A DNA stretch of 64,000 bases from Siphonodentalium dalli (taxonomy: Eukaryota; Mollusca; Scaphopoda; Gadilida; Siphonodentaliidae). The notes under the pieces were generated by a model. That model made no database searches and was not told where the DNA came from. It saw nothing but the letters and a program-made list of their open reading frames with translations. Within the stretch, counting starts at the first letter, position 1, and each line of letters starts with the position of its first letter. The position numbers and the translations under genes were made by a program. Where the stretch lies: NCBI GenBank assembly GCA_032622095.1, contig CP136068.1, positions 188,161,309-188,225,308 of the forward strand, in the 5' to 3' direction. Shown here one piece after another: positions 55,811 through 64,000 of the stretch.

Positions 55811-55883
55811 CGCCCAACGTGGGGCTCGAACCCACGACCCCGAGATTAAGAGTCTCGTGCTCTACCGACTGAGCTAGCCAGGC
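55811..55883 (-). tRNA. tRNA-Lys (CUU), array unit 13
   Basis: Same bases as the unit 1 gene. Confidence 0.97.
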
Positions 55884-56115
55884 AGCCACGTCATCACATA
55901 ATTATGTACACAGTCATCGGGAAACGAGGATGGGAAAAAACCCAACTAATTTTACATTTAAACTATAGGCCTACTCGCAGTTTCTCTCTGCATGCTGGTT
56001 ACTTTAAGTGAGACGACGGGTGTGAAGGATGAGACCAATACACCGCAAGATAACATGTGGCATTGGCAACAATCAATACAGTCACTTCAACAAAAGTAAG
56101 ACAAAAATGATTATC

Positions 56116-56188
56116 AGGTCCGGGCGAGGATCGAACTCGCGACCTTCTGCGTGTAAAGCAGACGTGATAACCACTACACCACCGGACC
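56116..56188 (-). tRNA. tRNA-Val (UAC), array unit 14
   Basis: Same bases as the unit 1 gene. Confidence 0.97.
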
Positions 56189-56613
56189 TGTCCATAGCTA
56201 ACAGATATAATAATTATCTGAGATTTCTTTGCATCCAAACTGAAGGACGTAAATTACTATGGACCACAGGTTGACTCTGTTTATATGCCAAAATGACCTT
56301 TGATCTGCTGAATATGAAAACTCAACAAAACGGGGCTCCGAACTTTGGACGAATTACCTGGAATTGCGTGTATTTTTGTGGATTCATGCTGTAAACCCTG
56401 TTATATTGGCCGGATCAGATATATACATGTATGTATATTTAACAACTGAGTCGGCAGTTCCTGCATTATCTCTGATTTAAATCACAGCCCAGAAAATTAC
56501 TCTTTATCAACATACACAATATATGGACAATACAATCTCGTTAGATTAATTGATGCATTTAGCATTGGAGCTGACGGGATTCAAATTTAGATTGAAGTCA
56601 CTAACTATCGTCC

Positions 56614-56685
56614 GACTCCGTGGCGCAACGGTAGCGCGTCTGACTCCAGATCAGAAGGTTGCGTGTTCAAATCACGTCGGGGTCA
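56614..56685 (+). tRNA. tRNA-Trp (CCA), array unit 14
   Basis: Same bases as the unit 1 gene. Confidence 0.97.
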
Positions 56686-56831
56686 ATATTTTGAGGACCT
56701 ATTTTTCAGTTTTGTTTCTGTGTTTTATTTTGGAATTATGCATCCATTGTACTAATGTACCAATACTCTATAATAAAACATGGGTGTCCATTCTATAACC
56801 ATACGGGTATTGTTTAACGGTTTATCCGTAC

Positions 56832-56903
56832 TCCTCGGTAGTATAGTGGTAAGTATCCCCGCCTGTCACGCGGGAGACCGGGGTTCAATTCCCCGCCGGG
56901 GAG
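56832..56903 (+). tRNA. tRNA-Asp (GUC), array unit 14
   Basis: Same bases as the unit 1 gene. The Asp-Arg spacer of this unit lacks one G at about 56952, so the unit is 1,515 bp. Confidence 0.97.
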
Positions 56904-57088
56904 ACTATACTTTTATTTGTCTTTGGTGCTTGAAAATAGTTTTGTGCACACCTATGAAGATCCATTAGAAGATCCATTACATCACATTTAATATGCTGAT
57001 CAATATTTTAATGACGGGGATATGTAGACATTCCTGTTTGTTCCTTGATTGATTGAATACAATGCAATGAGTCAAAACATTTTGCACA

Positions 57089-57161
57089 GTCCCAGTAGCT
57101 CAGTGGATAGAGCGCTGGACTTCTAATCCAGAGGCCGTGGGTTCGATCCCCACCTGGGATG
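57089..57161 (+). tRNA. tRNA-Arg (UCU), array unit 14
   Basis: Same bases as the unit 1 gene. Confidence 0.97.
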
Positions 57162-57325
57162 ACGTATTTTTTGCACTTTTTGTGCCAACGAAATGGTCTG
57201 AAATGATAATACGATGAAAATAATACGATGCACCAGATTGTCTTCACAAACAAATATGTGGTTTGCTGCCGACAATAAAAAGACGCGAAATATGCAACAA
57301 AAAGCCTAAAATTGAAAAGTAAGAT

Positions 57326-57398
57326 CGCCCAACGTGGGGCTCGAACCCACGACCCCGAGATTAAGAGTCTCGTGCTCTACCGACTGAGCTAGCCAGGC
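57326..57398 (-). tRNA. tRNA-Lys (CUU), array unit 14
   Basis: Same bases as the unit 1 gene. Confidence 0.97.
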
Positions 57399-57630
57399 AG
57401 CCACGTCATCACATAATTATGTACACAGTCATCGGGAAACGAGGATGGGAAAAAACCCAACTAATTTTACATTTAAACTATAGGCCTACTCGCAGTTTCT
57501 CTCTGCATGCTGGTTACTTTAAGTGAGACGACGGGTGTGAAGGATGAGACCAATACACCGCAAGATAACATGTGGCATTGGCAACAATCAATACAGTCAC
57601 TTCAACAAAAGTAAGACAAAAATGATTATC

Positions 57631-57703
57631 AGGTCCGGGCGAGGATCGAACTCGCGACCTTCTGCGTGTAAAGCAGACGTGATAACCACTACACCACCGG
57701 ACC
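57631..57703 (-). tRNA. tRNA-Val (UAC), array unit 15
   Basis: Same bases as the unit 1 gene. Confidence 0.97.
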
Positions 57704-58128
57704 TGTCCATAGCTAACAGATATAATAATTATCTGAGATTTCTTTGCATCCAAACTGAAGGACGTAAATTACTATGGACCACAGGTTGACTCTGTTTATA
57801 TGCCAAAATGACCTTTGATCTGCTGAATATGAAAACTCAACAAAACGGGGCTCCGAACTTTGGACGAATTACCTGGAATTGCGTGTATTTTTGTGGATTC
57901 ATGCTGTAAACCCTGTTATATTGGCCGGATCAGATATATACATGTATGTATATTTAACAACTGAGTCGGCAGTTCCTGCATTATCTCTGATTTAAATCAC
58001 AGCCCAGAAAATTACTCTTTATCAACATACACAATATATGGACAATACAATCTCGTTAGATTAATTGATGCATTTAGCATTGGAGCTGACGGGATTCAAA
58101 TTTAGATTGAAGTCACTAACTATCGTCC

Positions 58129-58200
58129 GACTCCGTGGCGCAACGGTAGCGCGTCTGACTCCAGATCAGAAGGTTGCGTGTTCAAATCACGTCGGGGTCA
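58129..58200 (+). tRNA. tRNA-Trp (CCA), array unit 15
   Basis: Same bases as the unit 1 gene. Confidence 0.97.
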
Positions 58201-58346
58201 ATATTTTGAGGACCTATTTTTCAGTTTTGTTTCTGTGTTTTATTTTGGAATTATGCATCCATTGTACTAATGTACCAATACTCTATAATAAAACATGGGT
58301 GTCCATTCTATAACCATACGGGTATTGTTTAACGGTTTATCCGTAC

Positions 58347-58418
58347 TCCTCGGTAGTATAGTGGTAAGTATCCCCGCCTGTCACGCGGGAGACCGGGGTT
58401 CAATTCCCCGCCGGGGAG
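58347..58418 (+). tRNA. tRNA-Asp (GUC), array unit 15
   Basis: Same bases as the unit 1 gene. Confidence 0.97.
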
Positions 58419-58604
58419 ACTATACTTTTATTTGTCTTTGGTGCTTGAAAATAGTTTTGTGCACACGCTATGAAGATCCATTAGAAGATCCATTACATCA
58501 CATTTAATATGCTGATCAATATTTTAATGACGGGGATATGTAGACATTCCTGTTTGTTCCTTGATTGATTGAATACAATGCAATGAGTCAAAACATTTTG
58601 CACA

Positions 58605-58677
58605 GTCCCAGTAGCTCAGTGGATAGAGCGCTGGACTTCTAATCCAGAGGCCGTGGGTTCGATCCCCACCTGGGATG
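58605..58677 (+). tRNA. tRNA-Arg (UCU), array unit 15
   Basis: Same bases as the unit 1 gene. Confidence 0.97.
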
Positions 58678-58841
58678 ACGTATTTTTTGCACTTTTTGTG
58701 CCAACGAAATGGTCTGAAATGATAATACGATGAAAATAATACGATGCACCAGATTGTCTTCACAAACAAATATGTGGTTTGCTGCCGACAATAAAAAGAC
58801 GCGAAATATGCAACAAAAAGCCTAAAATTGAAAAGTAAGAT

Positions 58842-58914
58842 CGCGCAACGTGGGGCTCGAACCCACGACCCCGAGATTAAGAGTCTCGTGCTCTACCGAC
58901 TGAGCTAGCCAGGC
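58842..58914 (-). tRNA. tRNA-Lys (CUU), array unit 15, acceptor mismatch
   Basis: Plus-strand C to G at 58845 changes base 70 from G to C, so C3-G70 becomes a C-C mismatch in the acceptor stem. The same change is in unit 16 only. The mature tRNA may be less stable or poorly charged. Confidence 0.93.
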
Positions 58915-59146
58915 AGCCACGTCATCACATAATTATGTACACAGTCATCGGGAAACGAGGATGGGAAAAAACCCAACTAATTTTACATTTAAACTATAGG
59001 CCTACTCGCAGTTTCTCTCTGCATGCTGGTTACTTTAAGTGAGACGACGGGTGTGAAGGATGAGACCAATACACCGCAAGATAACATGTGGCATTGGCAA
59101 CAATCAATACAGTCACTTCAACAAAAGTAAGACAAAAATGATTATC

Positions 59147-59219
59147 AGGTCCGGGCGAGGATCGAACTCGCGACCTTCTGCGTGTAAAGCAGACGTGATA
59201 ACCACTACACCACCGGACC
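59147..59219 (-). tRNA. tRNA-Val (UAC), array unit 16
   Basis: Same bases as the unit 1 gene. Confidence 0.97.
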
Positions 59220-59644
59220 TGTCCATAGCTAACAGATATAATAATTATCTGAGATTTCTTTGCATCCAAACTGAAGGACGTAAATTACTATGGACCACAG
59301 GTTGACTCTGTTTATATGCCAAAATGACCTTTGATCTGCTGAATATGAAAACTCAACAAAACGGGGCTCCGAACTTTGGACGAATTACCTGGAATTGCGT
59401 GTATTTTTGTGGATTCATGCTGTAAACCCTGTTATATTGGCCGGATCAGATATATACATGTATGTATATTTAACAACTGAGTCGGCAGTTCCTGCATTAT
59501 CTCTGATTTAAATCACAGCCCAGAAAATTACTCTTTATCAACATACACAATATATGGACAATACAATCTCGTTAGATTAATTGATGCATTTAGCATTGGA
59601 GCTGACGGGATTCAAATTTAGATTGAAGTCACTAACTATCGTCC

Positions 59645-59716
59645 GACTCCGTGGCGCAACGGTAGCGCGTCTGACTCCAGATCAGAAGGTTGCGTGTTCA
59701 AATCACGTCGGGGTCA
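59645..59716 (+). tRNA. tRNA-Trp (CCA), array unit 16
   Basis: Same bases as the unit 1 gene. Confidence 0.97.
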
Positions 59717-59862
59717 ATATTTTGAGGACCTATTTTTCAGTTTTGTTTCTGTGTTTTATTTTGGAATTATGCATCCATTGTACTAATGTACCAATACTCT
59801 ATAATAAAACATGGGTGTCCATTCTATAACCATACGGGTATTGTTTAACGGTTTATCCGTAC

Positions 59863-59934
59863 TCCTCGGTAGTATAGTGGTAAGTATCCCCGCCTGTCAC
59901 GCGGGAGACCGGGGTTCAATTCCCCGCCGGGGAG
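59863..59934 (+). tRNA. tRNA-Asp (GUC), array unit 16
   Basis: Same bases as the unit 1 gene. Confidence 0.97.
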
Positions 59935-60120
59935 ACTATACTTTTATTTGTCTTTGGTGCTTGAAAATAGTTTTGTGCACACGCTATGAAGATCCATTAG
60001 AAGATCCATTACATCACATTTAATATGCTGATCAATATTTTAATGACGGGGATATGTAGACATTCCTGTTTGTTCCTTGATTGATTGAATACAATGCAAT
60101 GAGTCAAAACATTTTGCACA

Positions 60121-60193
60121 GTCCCAGTAGCTCAGTGGATAGAGCGCTGGACTTCTAATCCAGAGGCCGTGGGTTCGATCCCCACCTGGGATG
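60121..60193 (+). tRNA. tRNA-Arg (UCU), array unit 16
   Basis: Same bases as the unit 1 gene. Confidence 0.97.
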
Positions 60194-60357
60194 ACGTATT
60201 TTTTGCACTTTTTGTGCCAACGAAATGGTCTGAAATGATAATACGATGAAAATAATACGATGCACCAGATTGTCTTCACAAACAAATATGTGGTTTGCTG
60301 CCGACAATAAAAAGACGCGAAATATGCAACAAAAAGCCTAAAATTGAAAAGTAAGAT

Positions 60358-60430
60358 CGCGCAACGTGGGGCTCGAACCCACGACCCCGAGATTAAGAGT
60401 CTCGTGCTCTACCGACTGAGCTAGCCAGGC
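60358..60430 (-). tRNA. tRNA-Lys (CUU), array unit 16, acceptor mismatch
   Basis: It carries the unit 15 change (here at 60361), giving a C3-C70 mismatch in the acceptor stem. Confidence 0.93.
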
Positions 60431-60662
60431 AGCCACGTCATCACATAATTATGTACACAGTCATCGGGAAACGAGGATGGGAAAAAACCCAACTAATTTT
60501 ACATTTAAACTATAGGCCTACTCGCAGTTTCTCTCTGCATGCTGGTTACTTTAAGTGAGACGACGGGTGTGAAGGATGAGACCAATACACCGCAAGATAA
60601 CATGTGGCATTGGCAACAATCAATACAGTCACTTCAACAAAAGTAAGACAAAAATGATTATC

Positions 60663-60735
60663 AAGTCCGGGCGAGGATCGAACTCGCGACCTTCTGCGTG
60701 TAAAGCAGACGTGATAACCACTACACCACCGGACC
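60663..60735 (-). tRNA. tRNA-Val (UAC), array unit 17, C72U variant
   Basis: Plus-strand G to A at 60664 changes base 72 from C to U, so the first acceptor pair is G1-U72. It is probably still functional. Confidence 0.95.
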
Positions 60736-61160
60736 TGTCCATAGCTAACAGATATAATAATTATCTGAGATTTCTTTGCATCCAAACTGAAGGACGTAAA
60801 TTACTATGGACCACAGGTTGACTCTGTTTATATGCCAAAATGACCTTTGATCTGCTGAATATGAAAACTCAACAAAACGGGGCTCCGAACTTTGGACGAA
60901 TTACCTGGAATTGCGTGTATTTTTGTGGATTCATGCTGTAAACCCTGTTATATTGGCCGGATCAGATATATACATGTATGTATATTTAACAACTGAGTCG
61001 GCAGTTCCTGCATTATCTCTGATTTAAATCACAGCCCAGAAAATTACTCTTTATCAACATACACAATATATGGACAATACAATCTCGTTAGATTAATTGA
61101 TGCATTTAGCATTGGAGCTGACGGGATTCAAATTTAGATTGAAGTCACTAACTATCGTCC

Positions 61161-61232
61161 GACTCCGTGGCGCAACGGTAGCGCGTCTGACTCCAGATCA
61201 GAAGGTTGCGTGTTCAAATCACGTCGGGGTCA
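61161..61232 (+). tRNA. tRNA-Trp (CCA), array unit 17
   Basis: Same bases as the unit 1 gene. Confidence 0.97.
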
Positions 61233-61378
61233 ATATTTTGAGGACCTATTTTTCAGTTTTGTTTCTGTGTTTTATTTTGGAATTATGCATCCATTGTACT
61301 AATGTACCAATACTCTATAATAAAACATGGGTGTCCATTCTATAACCATACGGGTATTGTTTAACGGTTTATCCGTAC

Positions 61379-61450
61379 TCCTCGGTAGTATAGTGGTAAG
61401 TATCCCCGCCTGTCACGCGGGAGACCGGGGTTCAATTCCCCGCCGGGGAG
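61379..61450 (+). tRNA. tRNA-Asp (GUC), array unit 17
   Basis: Same bases as the unit 1 gene. The downstream spacer has T to G at 61477. Confidence 0.97.
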
Positions 61451-61636
61451 ACTATACTTTTATTTGTCTTTGGTGCGTGAAAATAGTTTTGTGCACACGC
61501 TATGAAGATCCATTAGAAGATCCATTACATCACATTTAATATGCTGATCAATATTTTAATGACGGGGATATGTAGACATTCCTGTTTGTTCCTTGATTGA
61601 TTGAATACAATGCAATGAGTCAAAACATTTTGCACA

Positions 61637-61709
61637 GTCCCAGTAGCTCAGTGGATAGAGCGCTGGACTTCTAATCCAGAGGCCGTGGGTTCGATCCCCA
61701 CCTGGGATG
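61637..61709 (+). tRNA. tRNA-Arg (UCU), array unit 17
   Basis: Same bases as the unit 1 gene. Confidence 0.97.
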
Positions 61710-61873
61710 ACGTATTTTTTGCACTTTTTGTGCCAACGAAATGGTCTGAAATGATAATACGATGAAAATAATACGATGCACCAGATTGTCTTCACAAACA
61801 AATATGTGGTTTGCTGCCGACAATAAAAAGACGCGAAATATGCAACAAAAAGCCTAAAATTGAAAAGTAAGAT

Positions 61874-61946
61874 CGCCCAACGTGGGGCTCGAACCCACGA
61901 CCCCGAGATTAAGAGTCTCGTGCTCTACCGACTGAGCTAGCCAGGC
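61874..61946 (-). tRNA. tRNA-Lys (CUU), array unit 17
   Basis: Same bases as the unit 1 gene; the acceptor stem is normal again after units 15 and 16. Confidence 0.97.
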
Positions 61947-62178
61947 AGCCACGTCATCACATAATTATGTACACAGTCATCGGGAAACGAGGATGGGAAA
62001 AAACCCAACTAATTTTACATTTAAACTATAGGCCTACTCGCAGTTTCTCTCTGCATGCTGGTTACTTTAAGTGAGACGACGGGTGTGAAGGATGAGACCA
62101 ATACACCGCAAGATAACATGTGGCATTGGCAACAATCAATACAGTCACTTCAACAAAAGTAAGACAAAAATGATTATC

Positions 62179-62251
62179 AGGTCCGGGCGAGGATCGAACT
62201 CGCGACCTTCTGCGTGTAAAGCAGACGTGATAACCACTACACCACCGGACC
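62179..62251 (-). tRNA. tRNA-Val (UAC), array unit 18
   Basis: Same bases as the unit 1 gene. Confidence 0.97.
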
Positions 62252-62676
62252 TGTCCATAGCTAACAGATATAATAATTATCTGAGATTTCTTTGCATCCA
62301 AACTGAAGGACGTAAATTACTATGGACCACAGGTTGACTCTGTTTATATGCCAAAATGACCTTTGATCTGCTGAATATGAAAACTCAACAAAACGGGGCT
62401 CCGAACTTTGGACGAATTACCTGGAATTGCGTGTATTTTTGTGGATTCATGCTGTAAACCCTGTTATATTGGCCGGATCAGATATATACATGTATGTATA
62501 TTTAACAACTGAGTCGGCAGTTCCTGCATTATCTCTGATTTAAATCACAGCCCAGAAAATTACTCTTTATCAACATACACAATATATGGACAATACAATC
62601 TCGTTAGATTAATTGATGCATTTAGCATTGGAGCTGACGGGATTCAAATTTAGATTGAAGTCACTAACTATCGTCC

Positions 62677-62748
62677 GACTCCGTGGCGCAACGGTAGCGC
62701 GTCTGACTCCAGATCAGAAGGTTGCGTGTTCAAATCACGTCGGGGTCA
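62677..62748 (+). tRNA. tRNA-Trp (CCA), array unit 18
   Basis: Same bases as the unit 1 gene. Confidence 0.97.
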
Positions 62749-62894
62749 ATATTTTGAGGACCTATTTTTCAGTTTTGTTTCTGTGTTTTATTTTGGAATT
62801 ATGCATCCATTGTACTAATGTACCAATACTCTATAATAAAACATGGGTGTCCATTCTATAACCATACGGGTATTGTTTAACGGTTTATCCGTAC

Positions 62895-62966
62895 TCCTCG
62901 GTAGTATAGTGGTAAGTATCCCCGCCTGTCACGCGGGAGACCGGGGTTCAATTCCCCGCCGGGGAG
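62895..62966 (+). tRNA. tRNA-Asp (GUC), array unit 18
   Basis: Same bases as the unit 1 gene. Confidence 0.97.
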
Positions 62967-63152
62967 ACTATACTTTTATTTGTCTTTGGTGCTTGAAAAT
63001 AGTTTTGTGCACACGCTATGAAGATCCATTAGAAGATCCATTACATCACATTTAATATGCTGATCAATATTTTAATGACGGGGATATGTAGACATTCCTG
63101 TTTGTTCCTTGATTGATTGAATACAATGCAATGAGTCAAAACATTTTGCACA

Positions 63153-63225
63153 GTCCCAGTAGCTCAGTGGATAGAGCGCTGGACTTCTAATCCAGAGGCC
63201 GTGGGTTCGATCCCCACCTGGGATG
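63153..63225 (+). tRNA. tRNA-Arg (UCU), array unit 18
   Basis: Same bases as the unit 1 gene. Confidence 0.97.
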
Positions 63226-63389
63226 ACGTATTTTTTGCACTTTTTGTGCCAACGAAATGGTCTGAAATGATAATACGATGAAAATAATACGATGCACCAG
63301 ATTGTCTTCACAAACAAATATGTGGTTTGCTGCCGACAATAAAAAGACGCGAAATATGCAACAAAAAGCCTAAAATTGAAAAGTAAGAT

Positions 63390-63462
63390 CGCCCAACGTG
63401 GGGCTCGAACCCACGACCCCGAGATTAAGAGTCTCGTGCTCTACCGACTGAGCTAGCCAGGC
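63390..63462 (-). tRNA. tRNA-Lys (CUU), array unit 18
   Basis: Same bases as the unit 1 gene. Confidence 0.97.
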
Positions 63463-63694
63463 AGCCACGTCATCACATAATTATGTACACAGTCATCGGG
63501 AAACGAGGATGGGAAAAAACCCAACTAATTTTACATTTAAACTATAGGCCTACTCGCAGTTTCTCTCTGCATGCTGGTTACTTTAAGTGAGACGACGGGT
63601 GTGAAGGATGAGACCAATACACCGCAAGATAACATGTGGCATTGGCAACAATCAATACAGTCACTTCAACAAAAGTAAGACAAAAATGATTATC

Positions 63695-63767
63695 AGGTCC
63701 GGGCGAGGATCGAACTCGCGACCTTCTGCGTGTAAAGCAGACGTGATAACCACTACACCACCGGACC
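63695..63767 (-). tRNA. tRNA-Val (UAC), array unit 19 (unit cut by window edge)
   Basis: Same bases as the unit 1 gene. The remaining genes of this unit would lie beyond 64000. Confidence 0.97.
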
Positions 63768-64000
63768 TGTCCATAGCTAACAGATATAATAATTATCTGA
63801 GATTTCTTTGCATCCAAACTGAAGGACGTAAATTACTATGGACCACAGGTTGACTCTGTTTATATGCCAAAATGACCTTTGATCTGCTGAATATGAAAAC
63901 TCAACAAAACGGGGCTCCGAACTTTGGACGAATTACCTGGAATTGCGTGTATTTTTGTGGATTCATGCTGTAAACCCTGTTATATTGGCCGGATCAGATA

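Larger units (their letters stand above)
36272..64000. repeat. Tandem array of a 1,516-bp unit carrying five tRNA genes
   Basis: Equivalent positions recur every 1,516 bp (1,515-1,517 in a few units) from 36405 to the right edge, for example tRNA-Val starts at 36405, 37922, 39439 and so on to 63695. Each unit reads Val(-), 426-bp spacer, Trp(+), 146, Asp(+), 186, Arg(+), 164, Lys(-), 232, next Val. Reading all units side by side I find only about 14 independent single-base or one-base indel differences plus one rearranged unit. No protein gene, 5S rRNA or snRNA was recognised in the spacers. The array runs off the window on the right. Confidence 0.97.

Noticed and set aside
36840-63853. Open frames of 70-82 codons repeated in every array unit on both strands
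   Set aside because: They read through the tRNA genes and spacers, recur only because the DNA repeats, and have no family resemblance. They are shadows of the tRNA units.
36272-64000. Array as a tRNA-derived SINE family
   Set aside because: The tRNA genes are full length with correct anticodons and terminators, five isotypes are present, and copies are strictly head to tail at fixed spacing without A-rich tails or target duplications.
36272-64000. Mitochondrial or plastid tRNA cluster
   Set aside because: The tRNAs have canonical eukaryotic cytosolic arms, A/B boxes and oligo-T stops, and are spaced by hundreds of bases. No organellar protein or rRNA genes are present.

Overview
The window is nuclear DNA of a eukaryote. 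Introns with GT-AG borders, many non-autonomous DNA transposons, minisatellites and intact cytosolic-type tRNA genes all show this. The frequent ACATGTA-type words and the style of the repeats suggest a marine mollusc, perhaps a bivalve. That assignment is an inference from composition; no species-diagnostic gene was recognised.

Left part (1-14,710, minus strand). Five exons can be chained by matching splice phases: 14570-14710, 10614-10901, 8791-9668, 8089-8130 and 664-2588, ending in a stop codon at 664-666. They encode about 1,090 residues of a serine-rich, charged, probably disordered protein that I do not recognise; its 5' end was not found. The introns are packed with transposon debris: three copies of a piggyBac-type (TTAA) MITE, foldback elements, a 94/32-bp minisatellite interrupted by a 1.9-kb terminal-inverted-repeat element, and a 916-bp long-TIR element. 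A 39-bp minisatellite lies just past the gene's 3' end.

Middle part (14,711-36,271). I see no convincing protein gene, only two weak coding candidates (26665-27144 and 31026-31490) and a degraded non-LTR retrotransposon end near 34282-34653. The rest is foldback and TIR elements, four head-to-tail ACTAG repeat modules, a roughly 161-bp satellite with a three-monomer higher-order period (24216-25990), a reversed transposon copy holding two nested insertions (26090-29385), and a 145/290-bp tandem array (33430-34330).

Right part (36,272-64,000 and beyond). A tandem array of an almost invariant 1,516-bp unit fills 27.7 kb. Each unit carries five different tRNA genes in the order Val-UAC (minus), Trp-CCA (plus), Asp-GUC (plus), Arg-UCU (plus), Lys-CUU (minus). 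The window holds 18 complete periods plus the start of a 19th: 90 full-length tRNA genes and one half gene. The left edge is a unit remnant with a 1.2-kb internal deletion. The right edge lies outside the window. Each gene has its own internal A and B boxes and an oligo-T Pol III stop, so the array looks able to produce five tRNA species at equal gene dosage. Unit 4 carries a 141-bp duplication and, separately, a 141-bp deletion that cuts tRNA-Lys just after its anticodon. A few single-base variants are shared between neighbouring units, as unequal exchange or gene conversion would produce. This array is the most notable feature of the window.
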